Positions 25,291-36,553 of a stretch of 64,000 nt of DNA are shown here, piece after piece. The position numbers and the translations under genes were made by a program. Below the pieces are notes generated by a model. It was not told where the DNA came from, did no database searches, and worked only from the letters and a program-made list of their open reading frames with translations. Position 1 is the stretch's first letter. Each line of letters starts with the position of its first letter. The DNA comes from Kitasatospora sp. NBC_01287. GTDB taxonomy: Bacteria; Actinomycetota; Actinomycetes; Streptomycetales; Streptomycetaceae. The stretch spans positions 6,050,001 through 6,114,000 of the forward strand of contig NZ_JAPEPB010000001.1 of NCBI RefSeq assembly GCF_026340565.1. Direction: 5' to 3'.

Positions 25291-25530
25291 GCGCTCCGGC
25301 CCGAGCCAGCCCGAGCCGGCCCGGACCGGGGCAGGGCCGCGGCAAGGCCGGGGCAAGGCCGGGGCAAGGCCGGGGCAGAGCCTGGTCCGATCCCGCGCGG
25401 TCCCTCCAACCCGTGTGCCTGACGGACGCCGGAGTGGGGCGCCCGCGTCACGCCCCGTGGTCGCCGGTCACCGTGCAGCCTCAGGCGCGCCACAGGGGTG
25501 CCTGAGGTCACTCTCCGTCCGCCCATGCAC
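25291..25530. other. Intergenic DNA with 12-bp tandem repeat, no antitoxin gene found
   Basis: Lies between the PIN-domain gene and the acnA control region. About three copies of CAAGGCCGGGGC occur at roughly 25338-25377. Minus-strand frames here are low-complexity Arg/Gly/Pro and show no VapB, Phd or RHH features. Confidence 0.6.
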
Positions 25531-25536
25531 TATGGT

Positions 25537-25590
25537 TTATCTCGACATCGAGATAACTCCGCGCTAGGATTTATCTCGACATCAAGATAC
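25537..25590 (+). promoter_or_regulatory. acnA promoter with paired MarR-type palindromes
   Basis: A perfect palindrome TTATCTCGACATCGAGATAA lies at 25537-25556 and a near-perfect second copy at 25571-25590 (TTATCTCGACATCAAGATAC), 34 bases centre to centre. A probable -10 box TAGGAT (25565-25570) lies between them, so a bound protein would block it. The size and symmetry suit a MarR-family dimer; TamR, known to control aconitase in S. coelicolor, is a candidate. The assignment to TamR is inference. Confidence 0.7.
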
Positions 25591-25631
25591 TTGCCGAGAG
25601 GCGTACCGCCTTCATCATCGGCGCGGTGAGC

Positions 25632-25650
25632 TTAGCTAAGGCTTACCTTA
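25632..25650 (+). promoter_or_regulatory. Iron box (DmdR/DtxR-type operator) upstream of acnA
   Basis: TTAGCTAAGGCTTACCTTA closely matches the 19-bp iron box consensus TTAGGTTAGGCTAACCTAA used by DmdR1 and other DtxR-family regulators. It lies 31 bases before the acnA start, between the promoter and the ribosome binding site. Confidence 0.75.
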
Positions 25651-25680
25651 CCTTAATGGTGGACCGAGAAGGAGTTAGTC

Positions 25681-28338
<2,658 letters not shown>

Positions 28339-28360
28339 CCCAGCCCCCTCGTGGCACCCG

Positions 28361-28391
28361 GGCCGCGCCCCTCCTGTGGAGGGGCGCGGCC
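28361..28391 (+). terminator. acnA terminator
   Basis: 14-bp perfect arms (28361-28374 and 28378-28391) with a TGT loop, 22 bases after the acnA stop. Confidence 0.85.
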
Positions 28392-28587
28392 TGCTTCGTG
28401 TCGCAGACCCGGCGACGCGATCCGCCCTCCCGCACCGTCCGCGATCCGTCTCCCGCACCGCCCGGGTGGACCGACCATCGGGGTGCCCTTCCGCGAGTCC
28501 CGCACGCCGCCTCGCACCACCCTCCCTACGATCGAGCGATCAAGCGAAAGCGCGAGGGTGAGCGCGAGAGCGAGGGCGAGGGCGAGG

Positions 28588-29991
28588 GTGAGGCCGCACA
28601 CCGGCTCCGTCGACGAGTACCACCGCCGTGACCTGCTCAGGCGCGCCGCCGCCGCGGCCGCGCTGGCAGCCGCCGGCGGCCCGCTCACCGCGGCCTGCGC
28701 GGCCGGCTTCGGCAGCGGCGGCGGCAGCACCACCGTGCCCACCACCGGCTCCGCCACCAACCCGTTCGGCGTCGAGGCGCGCGCCCCGCTCGACGTGGTG
28801 ATCTTCAAGGGCGGCTACGGCGACGGCTACGCCAGGGCGATCGAGGGCATCTACCGGCAGTCCTACCCCGGGGCCACGGTCACCCACCTGGCCACCCAGG
28901 AGATCAGCGGCAAGCTGCAGCCGCGGTTCAACGCGGGCAGCCCGCCGGACGTGATCGACGACTCGGGCGCCCAGCAGCTGAAACTCGACGTGCTGCGCCG
29001 CGCGAGCCAGCTCACCGACCTCAGCGCGCTGCTCGACGCGCCCTGCCGCGACGACCCGGCCAGGAAGGTGAGCGAGACACTGCTGCCGGGCACCGTCGAG
29101 CAGGGCAGCATCGACGGCCGGATGTACGCGCTCAACTACGTCTACACCGTCCACGGCCTCTGGTACTCCCGCCGGCTCTTCTCCGAGCGGGGCTGGAGCC
29201 CGCCCGGCAGCTGGGATGAGTTCCTCTCGCTCGGCGCCACCATCAAGCGCTCCGGCATCGCGCCCTTCTGCCACCAGGGCAAGTACCCGTCCTACGTGAG
29301 CGGCCTGCTCCTGGACCTGATCGCCAAGCAGGGCGGCGGCGAGCTGGTGGCCCGGATCGACGCCCTGGACCCGGCGGCTTGGGACGATCCGGCGGTGCTC
29401 GCCGGGGCGGTCGCCTTCGGCGAGATCATGCGCGAGGACTACCTGCTGCCCGGCACCAACGGCATGACCCACACCGAGGCGCAGACCGCCTGGTGCCAGG
29501 GCCGGGCTGCTTTCATCCCGTGCGGCTCCTGGCTGGAGAACGAGATGGCCGCGATCACCCCGGCCGGCTTCGACATGGCCTTCCTGCCGGTGCCCGCGCT
29601 GCCCGGCGACCGGCTGCCGCGGCACGCGGTGCGAGCCGGCGCGGGCGAGCCGTTCGTCGTCCCGGCCAGGGCCAGGAACCGGGCCGGCGGCCTGGAGTTC
29701 CTGCGGATCATGCTGACCAAGGAGGCGGCCGGCCGGTTCGCGGTGGCCGCCAACGCGCTCACCGTGCTCAAGGACGGCATCGGCCCCGAGGTGGTGCTGG
29801 AGCCGGGCACCAGGTCGGCCGCGGCGGCGCTCGCCGCCGCCGGTCGCGACACCTTCGACTACACCTATCCCGACCTGCAGACCGCCTTCGACCTGGCGCT
29901 GCAGAATGCCACCAACGAGCTGGTCAACAGCCGGATCACCCCGCGGCAGTGGGTGGCGGCGGCCAAGGCCGCCACCGCCAGGAAGGTCTGA
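28588..29991 (+). CDS. ngcE: NgcE-type N-acetylglucosamine/chitobiose-binding lipoprotein
   Basis: 467-residue solute-binding lipoprotein of a carbohydrate ABC importer. The N-terminus has RRDLLRRAAAAAALAAAGG followed by lipobox LTAAC (C37), with a twin-arginine-like start. NPFGVEARAPLDVVIFKGGYGDGYA is characteristic of NgcE, which binds GlcNAc and chitobiose in Streptomyces. Two permease genes follow, giving the ngcEFG order. Start GTG 28588 was chosen; GTG 28558 in the same frame would add 10 Ala/Arg residues encoded by a GCGAGNGC-type repeat, and neither has a clear RBS. No DasR (dre) site was spotted by eye between acnA and this gene. Confidence 0.88.
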   Translation: MRPHTGSVDEYHRRDLLRRAAAAAALAAAGGPLTAACAAGFGSGGGSTTVPTTGSATNPFGVEARAPLDVVIFKGGYGDGYARAIEGIYRQSYPGATVTHLATQEISGKLQPRFNAGSPPDVIDDSGAQQLKLDVLRRASQLTDLSALLDAPCRDDPARKVSETLLPGTVEQGSIDGRMYALNYVYTVHGLWYSRRLFSERGWSPPGSWDEFLSLGATIKRSGIAPFCHQGKYPSYVSGLLLDLIAKQGGGELVARIDALDPAAWDDPAVLAGAVAFGEIMREDYLLPGTNGMTHTEAQTAWCQGRAAFIPCGSWLENEMAAITPAGFDMAFLPVPALPGDRLPRHAVRAGAGEPFVVPARARNRAGGLEFLRIMLTKEAAGRFAVAANALTVLKDGIGPEVVLEPGTRSAAAALAAAGRDTFDYTYPDLQTAFDLALQNATNELVNSRITPRQWVAAAKAATARKV

Positions 29992-30026
29992 CGGAACCCG
30001 AGGCCGCGGCGGACAGGAGCAGGCGC

Positions 30027-31019
30027 ATGCGTCACCGCACGTACCCCTTCATCGCGGGGTTCCTCGTCGCCCCGGTGCTGCTCTACGCGCTGCTGGTGGT
30101 CTGGCCGTACCTGCAGACCTTCGGGTACTCGCTGACCGACTGGTCCGGGGACTCGCCGACGATGCGCTTCATCGGACTGCGGAACTACACCCGGCTGCTC
30201 GGTGACGGCGTCTTCCGGCTCGCGCTGCTGCACAACCTGCTGCTGCTGGCCGTGCTGCCCCTGGCCACCATCCTGCTGGCGCTCTTCTTCGCCTTCCTGC
30301 TCAGCGTCGGCGGCACCGGCACCGGCACCGGCACCGGCACCGGCACCGGCGGGCGCGGGCGCGGTGGCGGTGGCGGTGGCGGGCGCGGCGGGGTGCGGGG
30401 GGTGCGCGGCGCGGGCCTGTACCAACTGGTCTTCTTCCTCCCGCAGGTGCTCTCGGTGGCCATCCTGTCGGTGCTCTTCCAGGCGGTCTTCCGCACCGAC
30501 CAGGGCGGGCTGCTCAACGGCGCGCTGATCAAGCTGGGCGTGCTGAGCGCGAGCCGCCCCTGGCAGTGGCTGGCCGATCCGGACCTCGGCCTCTGGTGCG
30601 TGGCGGGCGTGCTGGTCTGGTCCGGCACCGGCTTCTACCTGGTGCTCTTCTCGACCGCGATGCGCTCCGTGCCCAAGGACGTCTACGAGGCCGCGCTGCT
30701 GGACGGGGCCACCCGCACCCAGATCTTCTTCCGGATCACCCTCCCGCTGCTCCAGGACAGCGTGCGGACCGCCTGGGTGTACCTGGCCATCGCCGCGATG
30801 GACGCCTTCGCGTTGGTCTCCACCATGACCCCGGGCGCCTACTACGGCGGCGGCCCCGACAACCGCTCCGAGGTGCTGGCCACCTACCTGATGCGCAACT
30901 TCATGACCTTCGGCGCGGCGGGCTACGCCTGTGCCATGGGCGTGGTGATCTTCTTCGTCACGCTGCTCCTGTCCGTCGTCGCGCTGCGGTTCACCAGGCG
31001 CGAGCGGATCGAGTTCTGA
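30027..31019 (+). CDS. ngcF: NgcF-type sugar ABC transporter permease with Gly-Thr repeat loop
   Basis: 330-residue inner-membrane permease, about six helices, with the EAA-type coupling loop EAALLDGATRTQIFFRITLPLL that contacts the ATPase. It follows ngcE after 35 bases with a GGAG ribosome binding site before ATG 30027. An unusual insert (about residues 94-127) after the second predicted helix is made of Gly-Thr repeats then Gly/Arg repeats, encoded by six tandem GGCACC units (30312-30347). Related permeases have a short loop there. No ATPase gene is present; in streptomycetes MsiK usually serves such importers, which is expected here by analogy. Confidence 0.87.
   Translation: MRHRTYPFIAGFLVAPVLLYALLVVWPYLQTFGYSLTDWSGDSPTMRFIGLRNYTRLLGDGVFRLALLHNLLLLAVLPLATILLALFFAFLLSVGGTGTGTGTGTGTGGRGRGGGGGGGRGGVRGVRGAGLYQLVFFLPQVLSVAILSVLFQAVFRTDQGGLLNGALIKLGVLSASRPWQWLADPDLGLWCVAGVLVWSGTGFYLVLFSTAMRSVPKDVYEAALLDGATRTQIFFRITLPLLQDSVRTAWVYLAIAAMDAFALVSTMTPGAYYGGGPDNRSEVLATYLMRNFMTFGAAGYACAMGVVIFFVTLLLSVVALRFTRRERIEF
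30312..30347. repeat. GGCACC hexamer x6 inside ngcF
   Basis: Six exact tandem copies of GGCACC encode alternating Gly and Thr; a G-rich GGGCGC/GGTGGC stretch follows. The period is a multiple of three, so slippage would not shift the frame. Confidence 0.9.
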
Positions 31020-31031
31020 ACGGGGCCCGCG

Positions 31032-32012
31032 ATGACCACTGAAGCCGATCCGACCACCGAGCCCCGCGCGCCGCGCGCCGGTCGCACCGGTCGCACCGGT
31101 CGCACCGGTCGCGCCGCCGCACCCGGCGGGCCGGCCAGGGAGCAGCGGTTCGCCGACGGGGGCGGGGTGCTCAACGTCTTCTCGCACGGCTTCCTGGTGC
31201 TCTGGGCGCTGATGGTCCTCGTCCCGCTGGTCTGGATCGTGCTCGGCTCCTTCAAGACCGACGCGCAGATCGGCGCCAGTGCCTGGAGCCGGCCCGCGCA
31301 CTGGAGCCTGAGCGCCTTCGGGCGCGCCTGGCACCAGGGGATCGCCGACTACTTCGCCAACACGCTGATCGTGCTGGCGGGGTCGGTCACCCTGACGATG
31401 CTGCTCGGCTCGATGGCGGCCTACGTGCTGGCCCGGTACCCGTTCCCCGGCAACCGGCTCGTCTACTTCTTCTTCGTGGCCGGCGCGATGTTCCCGGTCT
31501 ACCTGGCCCTGGTCCCGCTCTTCTTCATGGTGCGCGACCTGGGGACCCTCTCCCCGCTGCTCGGCCTGAACAGCTACCTGGGCCTGATCCTGGTGTACGT
31601 CGCGTACTCGCTGCCGTTCACCGTCTTCTTCCTGCACTCCTTCTTCCGCTCGCTGCCCACCGCCGTGCACGAGGCGGCGATGATCGACGGCTGCTCGCAC
31701 ACCCGGGCGTTCTTCCAGGTGATGGTCCCGATGGCGCGGGCCGGGCTGGTCAGCGTCGGCATCTTCAACGTGCTCGGCCAGTGGAACCAGTACCTGCTGC
31801 CGGTCACCTTGATGCAGCAGCAGCACGGCGGGGACCCGGACCACTCGATGCTGACCCAGGGTCTGCTGAACCTGGCTCAGCAGACCGGCTACGCGAGCGA
31901 CTTCCCGGCGCTCTTCGCCGGTATGACGATCGCGATGCTGCCGGTGCTGGTGGTCTACCTCTCCTTCCAGCGCCAGGTGCAGGCCGGTCTGACCTCCGCC
32001 ACCCTCAAGTAG
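31032..32012 (+). CDS. ngcG: NgcG-type sugar ABC transporter permease
   Basis: 326-residue second permease of the ngc importer, with about six helices and coupling motif EAAMIDGCSHTRAFFQVMVPMA. It starts 12 bases after ngcF. The cytoplasmic N-terminus carries Arg-Thr-Gly repeats (RTGRTGRTGR) encoded by a 9-bp GGTCGCACC repeat at 31079-31113. Together ngcE, ngcF and ngcG form one operon for chitin-derived GlcNAc/chitobiose uptake. No sugar kinase, chitinase or ROK regulator lies next to it in the window; the next gene is the converging pepN. Confidence 0.88.
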   Translation: MTTEADPTTEPRAPRAGRTGRTGRTGRAAAPGGPAREQRFADGGGVLNVFSHGFLVLWALMVLVPLVWIVLGSFKTDAQIGASAWSRPAHWSLSAFGRAWHQGIADYFANTLIVLAGSVTLTMLLGSMAAYVLARYPFPGNRLVYFFFVAGAMFPVYLALVPLFFMVRDLGTLSPLLGLNSYLGLILVYVAYSLPFTVFFLHSFFRSLPTAVHEAAMIDGCSHTRAFFQVMVPMARAGLVSVGIFNVLGQWNQYLLPVTLMQQQHGGDPDHSMLTQGLLNLAQQTGYASDFPALFAGMTIAMLPVLVVYLSFQRQVQAGLTSATLK

Positions 32013-32075
32013 CCAGGCCCCGGCCGCGACCCGGCTGCGCGAGGCCCCGGCTGCGCGAGGCCCCGGACATGCGAG

Positions 32076-32093
32076 GGCCCGCCCCGGCGGGCC
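32076..32093. terminator. Short hairpin between converging ngcG and pepN
   Basis: 8-bp GC-only arms (32076-32083 and 32086-32093) in the 108-base gap. The gap also contains two copies of GCGAGGCCCCGGCTGC-like sequence. Confidence 0.5.
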
Positions 32094-32120
32094 AGGGCGG
32101 GCCGTTCGGTCGCCGGGTGG

Positions 32121-34751
32121 TCAGCCCCGGTCGGCCGCCTGCGCCCGCAGCGCGCGGGCCAGTTCGTCGCGGCACTCCAGGACCAGCCGGCGCAGCGCCG
32201 GCGCGGCCTGCGGGTGGTCCGAGAGCCAGCCGTCGGTGGCGGCCAGCGTCGCCTCGTCGGTCTGCAGGCGCGGGAAGAAGCCGCCGACGAAGCGGATCGC
32301 GATCTCGATGCTCCGCTCGGCCCAGATCCGCTCCAGCAGCTCGAAGTACCGCGCGGTGTACGGGGCGGTCAGCTCGCGCTGCCCGGCCTGGGCGAAGCCG
32401 GCGGTCTGCGCGCCGACCATGGCGTTGGGCAGCGAGTCGTCGTCCACCACGGCCGACCAGGCGGCGGCCTTGGCCTCGGCGGTGGGTCGGGCGGCCAGCG
32501 CCTGGGTGGCCTTCTGGCTGCCGCTGGCGGTGTTGTCCCGCTTCAGCTCGGCGTCCAACTGCTCGACGGTCACCCGCCCGGCGGCGGCCAGCGCGATCCG
32601 GAGCGACCAGCGCAGGTCCTGGTCCACCTCCAGGCCGTCCACCCTCGCGGTGCCGGCCAGCAGCTCCTCCAGCAGGCGCAGCTCGTTCTCCTGGTGCGCC
32701 GTCAGGGCGAGGAACCGGGCCCAGGCCAGCTGGTGGTCGCTGCCGGGCGCGGCCGTGCGCAGCTCGCGCAGCGCGCGGTCGGCGAGCAGTGCGGCCCCCT
32801 CGGCGCGGTAGCCGGGATCGACGAAGAGCTCCAGGGCGCCCTTGGCCTGGGTGTGCAGGGTCTGCAGCACGCCGATGTCCGACTCCTGGCCGGCGAAGCG
32901 CAGCACCAGGTCCAGGTAGTCGCGGGCCGGCATCAGCCCGTCCCTGGTCAGGTTCCAGCAGGCCGACCAGACCAGTGCCCGGGCCAGGGTGTCCTCGATC
33001 GAGCCGAGCGAGGTGCGCAGGGTGTCCAGCGACTCCTGGTCGAAGCGGATCTTGCAGTACGTCAGGTCGTCGTCGTTGACCAGCACCAGGGCCGGGCGCG
33101 GCCGGCCGGCCAGCTCCTCGGCCACGGTGCGGGCGCCGGTGACGTCCAGCTCCACCCGCGCGGTGCGCAGCAGCGAGCCGTTGGGCTCGCGGTCGTAGAG
33201 GCCGATCGCGATCCGGTGCGGGCGCAGCGTGGCGCCGTCCTGCAGCACGGCGAGTTCGGTGATCCGGCCCTCGGCGTCCACGGTCAGCTGCGGGGTGAGC
33301 GCGTTGACGCCCGCGGTCTGCAGCCAGGACCTGGACCAGTCGGCCATCGCCTGCTCGCCGCGCCCCGACGTGGCGGCCAGCACCTCCAGCAGGTCGCCGA
33401 GCACGGTGTTGCCGAAGGCGTGCGCCTTGAAGTAGCCCCGGGCCCCCTCGAAGAAGGCGTCCCGACCGGCGTAGGCGACCAGTTGCTTGAGCACCGAGGC
33501 GCCCTTGGCGTAGGTGATCCCGTCGAAGTTGAGCTTGGCGTCCTCGACGTCGCGGATGTCCGCGGTGATCGGGTGGGTCGTGGGGTACTGGTCCTGCCGG
33601 TAGGCCCAGGCCTTGCGCTGGTTGGCGAAGGTCACCCAGGCGGCCTGGTACTTGGTCGCCTCGCGCTGCGCGACGGAGCCCATGAAGTCGGCGAAGGACT
33701 CCTTGAGCCAGAGGTCGTCCCACCACTTCATGGTGACCAGGTCGCCGAACCACATGTGCGCCATCTCGTGCAGGATGACGTTGGCCCGGGCCTCGTAGGC
33801 GGCCTCGGTGACCTTCGAGCGGAAGACGTACTCCTCGCGGAAGGTGACGCAGCCCGGGTTCTCCATCGCGCCGATGTTGTACTCCGGCACGAAGCACTGG
33901 TCGTACTTGCCGAACGGGTACGGGTAGTCGAACTCGTCGTGGAAGAAGTCCAGGCCCTGCTTGGTGATCTCGAAGATCTCCTCGGCGTCGAAGTGCCGGG
34001 CCAGCGACTTGCGGCAGGTGGCCGCGAGCGGGATCTCCAGCGTGCTGCCGTCCGGCAGCCGGCGGCTCCAGTGGTCGCGCGCCACGTGGTACGGGCCGGC
34101 CACCACCGCCGTCAGGTAGGTGGAGATCGGCCGGGTGGGCAGGAAGCGCCAGGTCCGCGCGGCGCCGTCGGCGGTGCTGGTCCGCGTGCCGTTCTCTGCG
34201 CCGTTCTCCGTGCCGGGCTCCGTGCCGTTCTCCGCGCCGGGCTCCTCGGCGGCGTTGGCGTAGACGTCCCAGGCGGCGGGGGCGGTCACGGTGAAGCGGT
34301 AGGGCGCCTTGAGGTCGGGCTGCTCGAAGTTGGCGAACACCCGGCGGGCCTCGGCGGGCTCGAAGTGGGTGTAGAGGTAGGTCTCGCCGTCCACCGGGTC
34401 GGTGAACCGGTGGAGGCCCTCGCCGGTGCGGCTGTAGGCGCAGTTGGCGTCCACCACCAGGACGTTCTCGGCGGCCAGCTCGGACAGCTCGACCCTGGCC
34501 CCGTCGAAGACCGCGCCAGGGTCGAGCCGGCGGCCGTTCAGCGTGACGGCCCGCACGCTCGGCGCGAGCAGGTCGGCGAAGCTCGTGGCGCCCGGCTCGG
34601 CGCAGCGGAAGCGGATGGTGGTGACGGAGCGGAACGTGGCGTTCGAGGCGTCCGGGGCGCCGGTGACATCGAGGTGGACCTCGTAGCCGTCGACGCTGAG
34701 GATCCCGGCGCGCGCCTGCGCTTCGTCCCTGCTGAGGTTCTTGCCCGGCAC
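32121..34751 (-). CDS. pepN: Aminopeptidase N (M1 zinc metallopeptidase)
   Basis: 876-residue cytosolic aminopeptidase. It has the substrate-binding motif GAMEN (NIGAMENPGCVTF) and zinc motif HEMAHMWFGDLVTMKWWDDLWLKES (H328, H332 and the glutamate 19 residues later), followed by the long ERAP1-like C-terminal domain. GTG 34751 is preceded by AGGAG with 7-base spacing on the minus strand. Near residues 168-190 is a low-complexity insert of Glu/Asn/Gly/Thr repeats (GTEPGTENGAENGT) encoded by a ~24-bp repeat at 34188-34252, not expected in the beta-rich N-terminal domain. It is monocistronic. Confidence 0.96.
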   Translation of the reverse strand: MPGKNLSRDEAQARAGILSVDGYEVHLDVTGAPDASNATFRSVTTIRFRCAEPGATSFADLLAPSVRAVTLNGRRLDPGAVFDGARVELSELAAENVLVVDANCAYSRTGEGLHRFTDPVDGETYLYTHFEPAEARRVFANFEQPDLKAPYRFTVTAPAAWDVYANAAEEPGAENGTEPGTENGAENGTRTSTADGAARTWRFLPTRPISTYLTAVVAGPYHVARDHWSRRLPDGSTLEIPLAATCRKSLARHFDAEEIFEITKQGLDFFHDEFDYPYPFGKYDQCFVPEYNIGAMENPGCVTFREEYVFRSKVTEAAYEARANVILHEMAHMWFGDLVTMKWWDDLWLKESFADFMGSVAQREATKYQAAWVTFANQRKAWAYRQDQYPTTHPITADIRDVEDAKLNFDGITYAKGASVLKQLVAYAGRDAFFEGARGYFKAHAFGNTVLGDLLEVLAATSGRGEQAMADWSRSWLQTAGVNALTPQLTVDAEGRITELAVLQDGATLRPHRIAIGLYDREPNGSLLRTARVELDVTGARTVAEELAGRPRPALVLVNDDDLTYCKIRFDQESLDTLRTSLGSIEDTLARALVWSACWNLTRDGLMPARDYLDLVLRFAGQESDIGVLQTLHTQAKGALELFVDPGYRAEGAALLADRALRELRTAAPGSDHQLAWARFLALTAHQENELRLLEELLAGTARVDGLEVDQDLRWSLRIALAAAGRVTVEQLDAELKRDNTASGSQKATQALAARPTAEAKAAAWSAVVDDDSLPNAMVGAQTAGFAQAGQRELTAPYTARYFELLERIWAERSIEIAIRFVGGFFPRLQTDEATLAATDGWLSDHPQAAPALRRLVLECRDELARALRAQAADRG

Positions 34752-34792
34752 TGCGGTACTCCTTTGTCCGGCTCGCACGGTGCTGTGCAGAT

Positions 34793-34813
34793 GCGGGGCA
34801 GGTCCTGCCCCGC
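34793..34813. terminator. Palindromic hairpin between permease and pepN
   Basis: 10-bp arms GCGGGGCAGG and CCTGCCCCGC around a single base, between the permease stop and the pepN start. It could end the permease transcript or lie in the pepN leader. Confidence 0.45.
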
Positions 34814-34897
34814 GGGCATCCTTTCACGGGCGGACCGGAATGTACCGGGCTACCCGCATGCGCGCCGCTTACCGTGCGCTGCCGTGCCGCGGCCGGG

Positions 34898-36301
34898 TCA
34901 GCCCCGTGCCGCGAGCCGTCGCTGGCGCCAGTAGCCCGCGGCGCTGAGCGCGGCGACCAGCACGCCGGCCGCGTAGAGCTGGGCGCGGTCGCCGGGTGTG
35001 GTGGTCATCAGGGCGAGTACGCCGACCACGCCCGCCAGCGCGGTCCAGGTCAGGTACGGGAAGGCCCACATCCGCACGGTCAGCAGCTCGGGCGCCTCGC
35101 GCTCCAGGCGGCGGCGCATCCGCAGCTGGGCCACCGCGATGAAGAGCCAGACCACCAGGATCGCCACGCCGGTGGTGTTCATCAGCCAGCTGAAGACGGT
35201 GTCCGGCCACCAGTAGCCGGCCAGCACGGCCGCGAAGCCGAAACCGCAGGAGGCCAGCACCGCCGCCCGCGGCACCCCGCCGCTCGCCCTCGCCAGCGCG
35301 CGCGGGCCCTGGCCGCGGGCGACCAGCGAGAAGGCCATCCGGGAGGCGCCGTAGATGTTCGCGTTCATCGCGCTGAGCAGCGCGATCAGCACCACGCCCC
35401 GCATCACCTCGGCGGCGCCGGGCACGTGCAGGAACTGGAGCACCGTCACGTAGGGGCCCAGCTTGACCACGTCCGGGTCGTTCCACGGCACCAGGGTGAC
35501 CACCAGGGCCATCGAACCGATGTAGAAGAGGGCGATCCGCCAGAGGGCCGTGCGCACCGCGTTGGCCACGTTGCGGCGCGGGTCGTCGGACTCGGCGGCC
35601 GCGATGGTCACCGTCTCCAGGCCGCCGTAGGCGAAGACCGAGGCGAGCAGGCCGGTGATCAGGCCGCTGCCGCCGTTCGGCAGGAAGCCGCCGTGCCCGG
35701 TCAGGTTCGCGGTGCCGGGGGCGGAGCCCAGCACGCCGGTGACGCCGAGCCCGCCCAGTGCCAGGAAGGCCACGATCGCGGTGATCTTGATCGCGGCGAA
35801 CCAGAACTCGAACTCGCCGAAGTTCTTCACCGCGGTCAGGTTGCTGGCGCAGAAGAAGGCCATGAAGACGGCGACCCAGGCCCAGCCGGGCACCGAGGGC
35901 AGCCAGGAGTTCATGATCGAGCCGGCCGCGGTGGCCTCGGCCGCCACGCCGCAGCAGAGCATCACCCAGTACATCCAGCCCGCCGTGAGACCCGCCCACG
36001 GGCCGATCTCCCGCTCGGCGTGCACCGAGAAGGAGCCGGAGGCGGGGTGCGCCGCGGACATCTCGCCGAGCATCCGCATGATCAGCATGACCAGCAGGCC
36101 GGAGAGCGTGAAGGCGAGGATCACCCCAGGACCCGCGGCCGCGATGCCCGCGCCGGAGCCGACGAAGAGGCCGGCCCCGATCACGCCGCCGAGGGCGATC
36201 ATCGAGAGGTGGCGCTGCTTCAGGCCGTGGGTCAGCTGCGGGCCGGCGGTGGCCGTCGCCTCGGTGGCGGCGCTGGGCGCCGGCGGGGCGGTGGTGGTCA
36301 T
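34898..36301 (-). CDS. APC-superfamily amino acid permease (GabP/AnsP-like)
   Basis: 467-residue membrane transporter with about 12 helices. The amino acid permease signature HLSMIALGGVIGAGLFVGSGAGIAAAGPG follows a ~28-residue Ala/Thr-rich N-terminus; MNANIYGASRMAFSLVARGQGP is also typical of the amino acid transporter (AAT) family. Substrate is not determined by sequence; GABA, asparagine, aromatic and basic amino acid permeases all look similar. ATG 36301 (MTTTAPPAP) is the likely start although longer frames exist upstream. It is divergent from rpiB. Confidence 0.88.
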   Translation of the reverse strand: MTTTAPPAPSAATEATATAGPQLTHGLKQRHLSMIALGGVIGAGLFVGSGAGIAAAGPGVILAFTLSGLLVMLIMRMLGEMSAAHPASGSFSVHAEREIGPWAGLTAGWMYWVMLCCGVAAEATAAGSIMNSWLPSVPGWAWVAVFMAFFCASNLTAVKNFGEFEFWFAAIKITAIVAFLALGGLGVTGVLGSAPGTANLTGHGGFLPNGGSGLITGLLASVFAYGGLETVTIAAAESDDPRRNVANAVRTALWRIALFYIGSMALVVTLVPWNDPDVVKLGPYVTVLQFLHVPGAAEVMRGVVLIALLSAMNANIYGASRMAFSLVARGQGPRALARASGGVPRAAVLASCGFGFAAVLAGYWWPDTVFSWLMNTTGVAILVVWLFIAVAQLRMRRRLEREAPELLTVRMWAFPYLTWTALAGVVGVLALMTTTPGDRAQLYAAGVLVAALSAAGYWRQRRLAARG

Positions 36302-36553
36302 CGGGGTGATCCAGACGTTCGATGAGCGGACTGTCCGGTTCACTATCCGGTGGGCGGCCCGGGGCGCCAAGGAGCGGCCCGCTGGACTCACCATCCGGGA
36401 CGGATCGTGACCGACGGTGACGGAGTGCGTTCGTCCGCGTAGAGATTGCGCCGAATTGTCCGAAGGGCTGGACGGCGGGGGCCGGTTGATCCGACCTGAC
36501 GTCGTACCTGCCCTTCGCCGACGGCCGGGCGCGCGCGTGCCACACTTCTCCCC

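Noticed and set aside
28339-28587. DasR (dre) operator before ngcE
   Set aside because: No sequence close to the dre consensus was found by eye between the acnA terminator and ngcE.
32005-34827. A 940-codon frame overlapping pepN on the same strand
   Set aside because: It is a shifted frame of pepN with Arg/Gly/Ala-rich product and no domain; the pepN frame has intact GAMEN and HExxH motifs.
34898-36301. The potassium-related permease missing beside trkA
   Set aside because: The sequence is of the amino acid permease (GabP/AnsP) type with its own signature, not the larger APC permease expected there.
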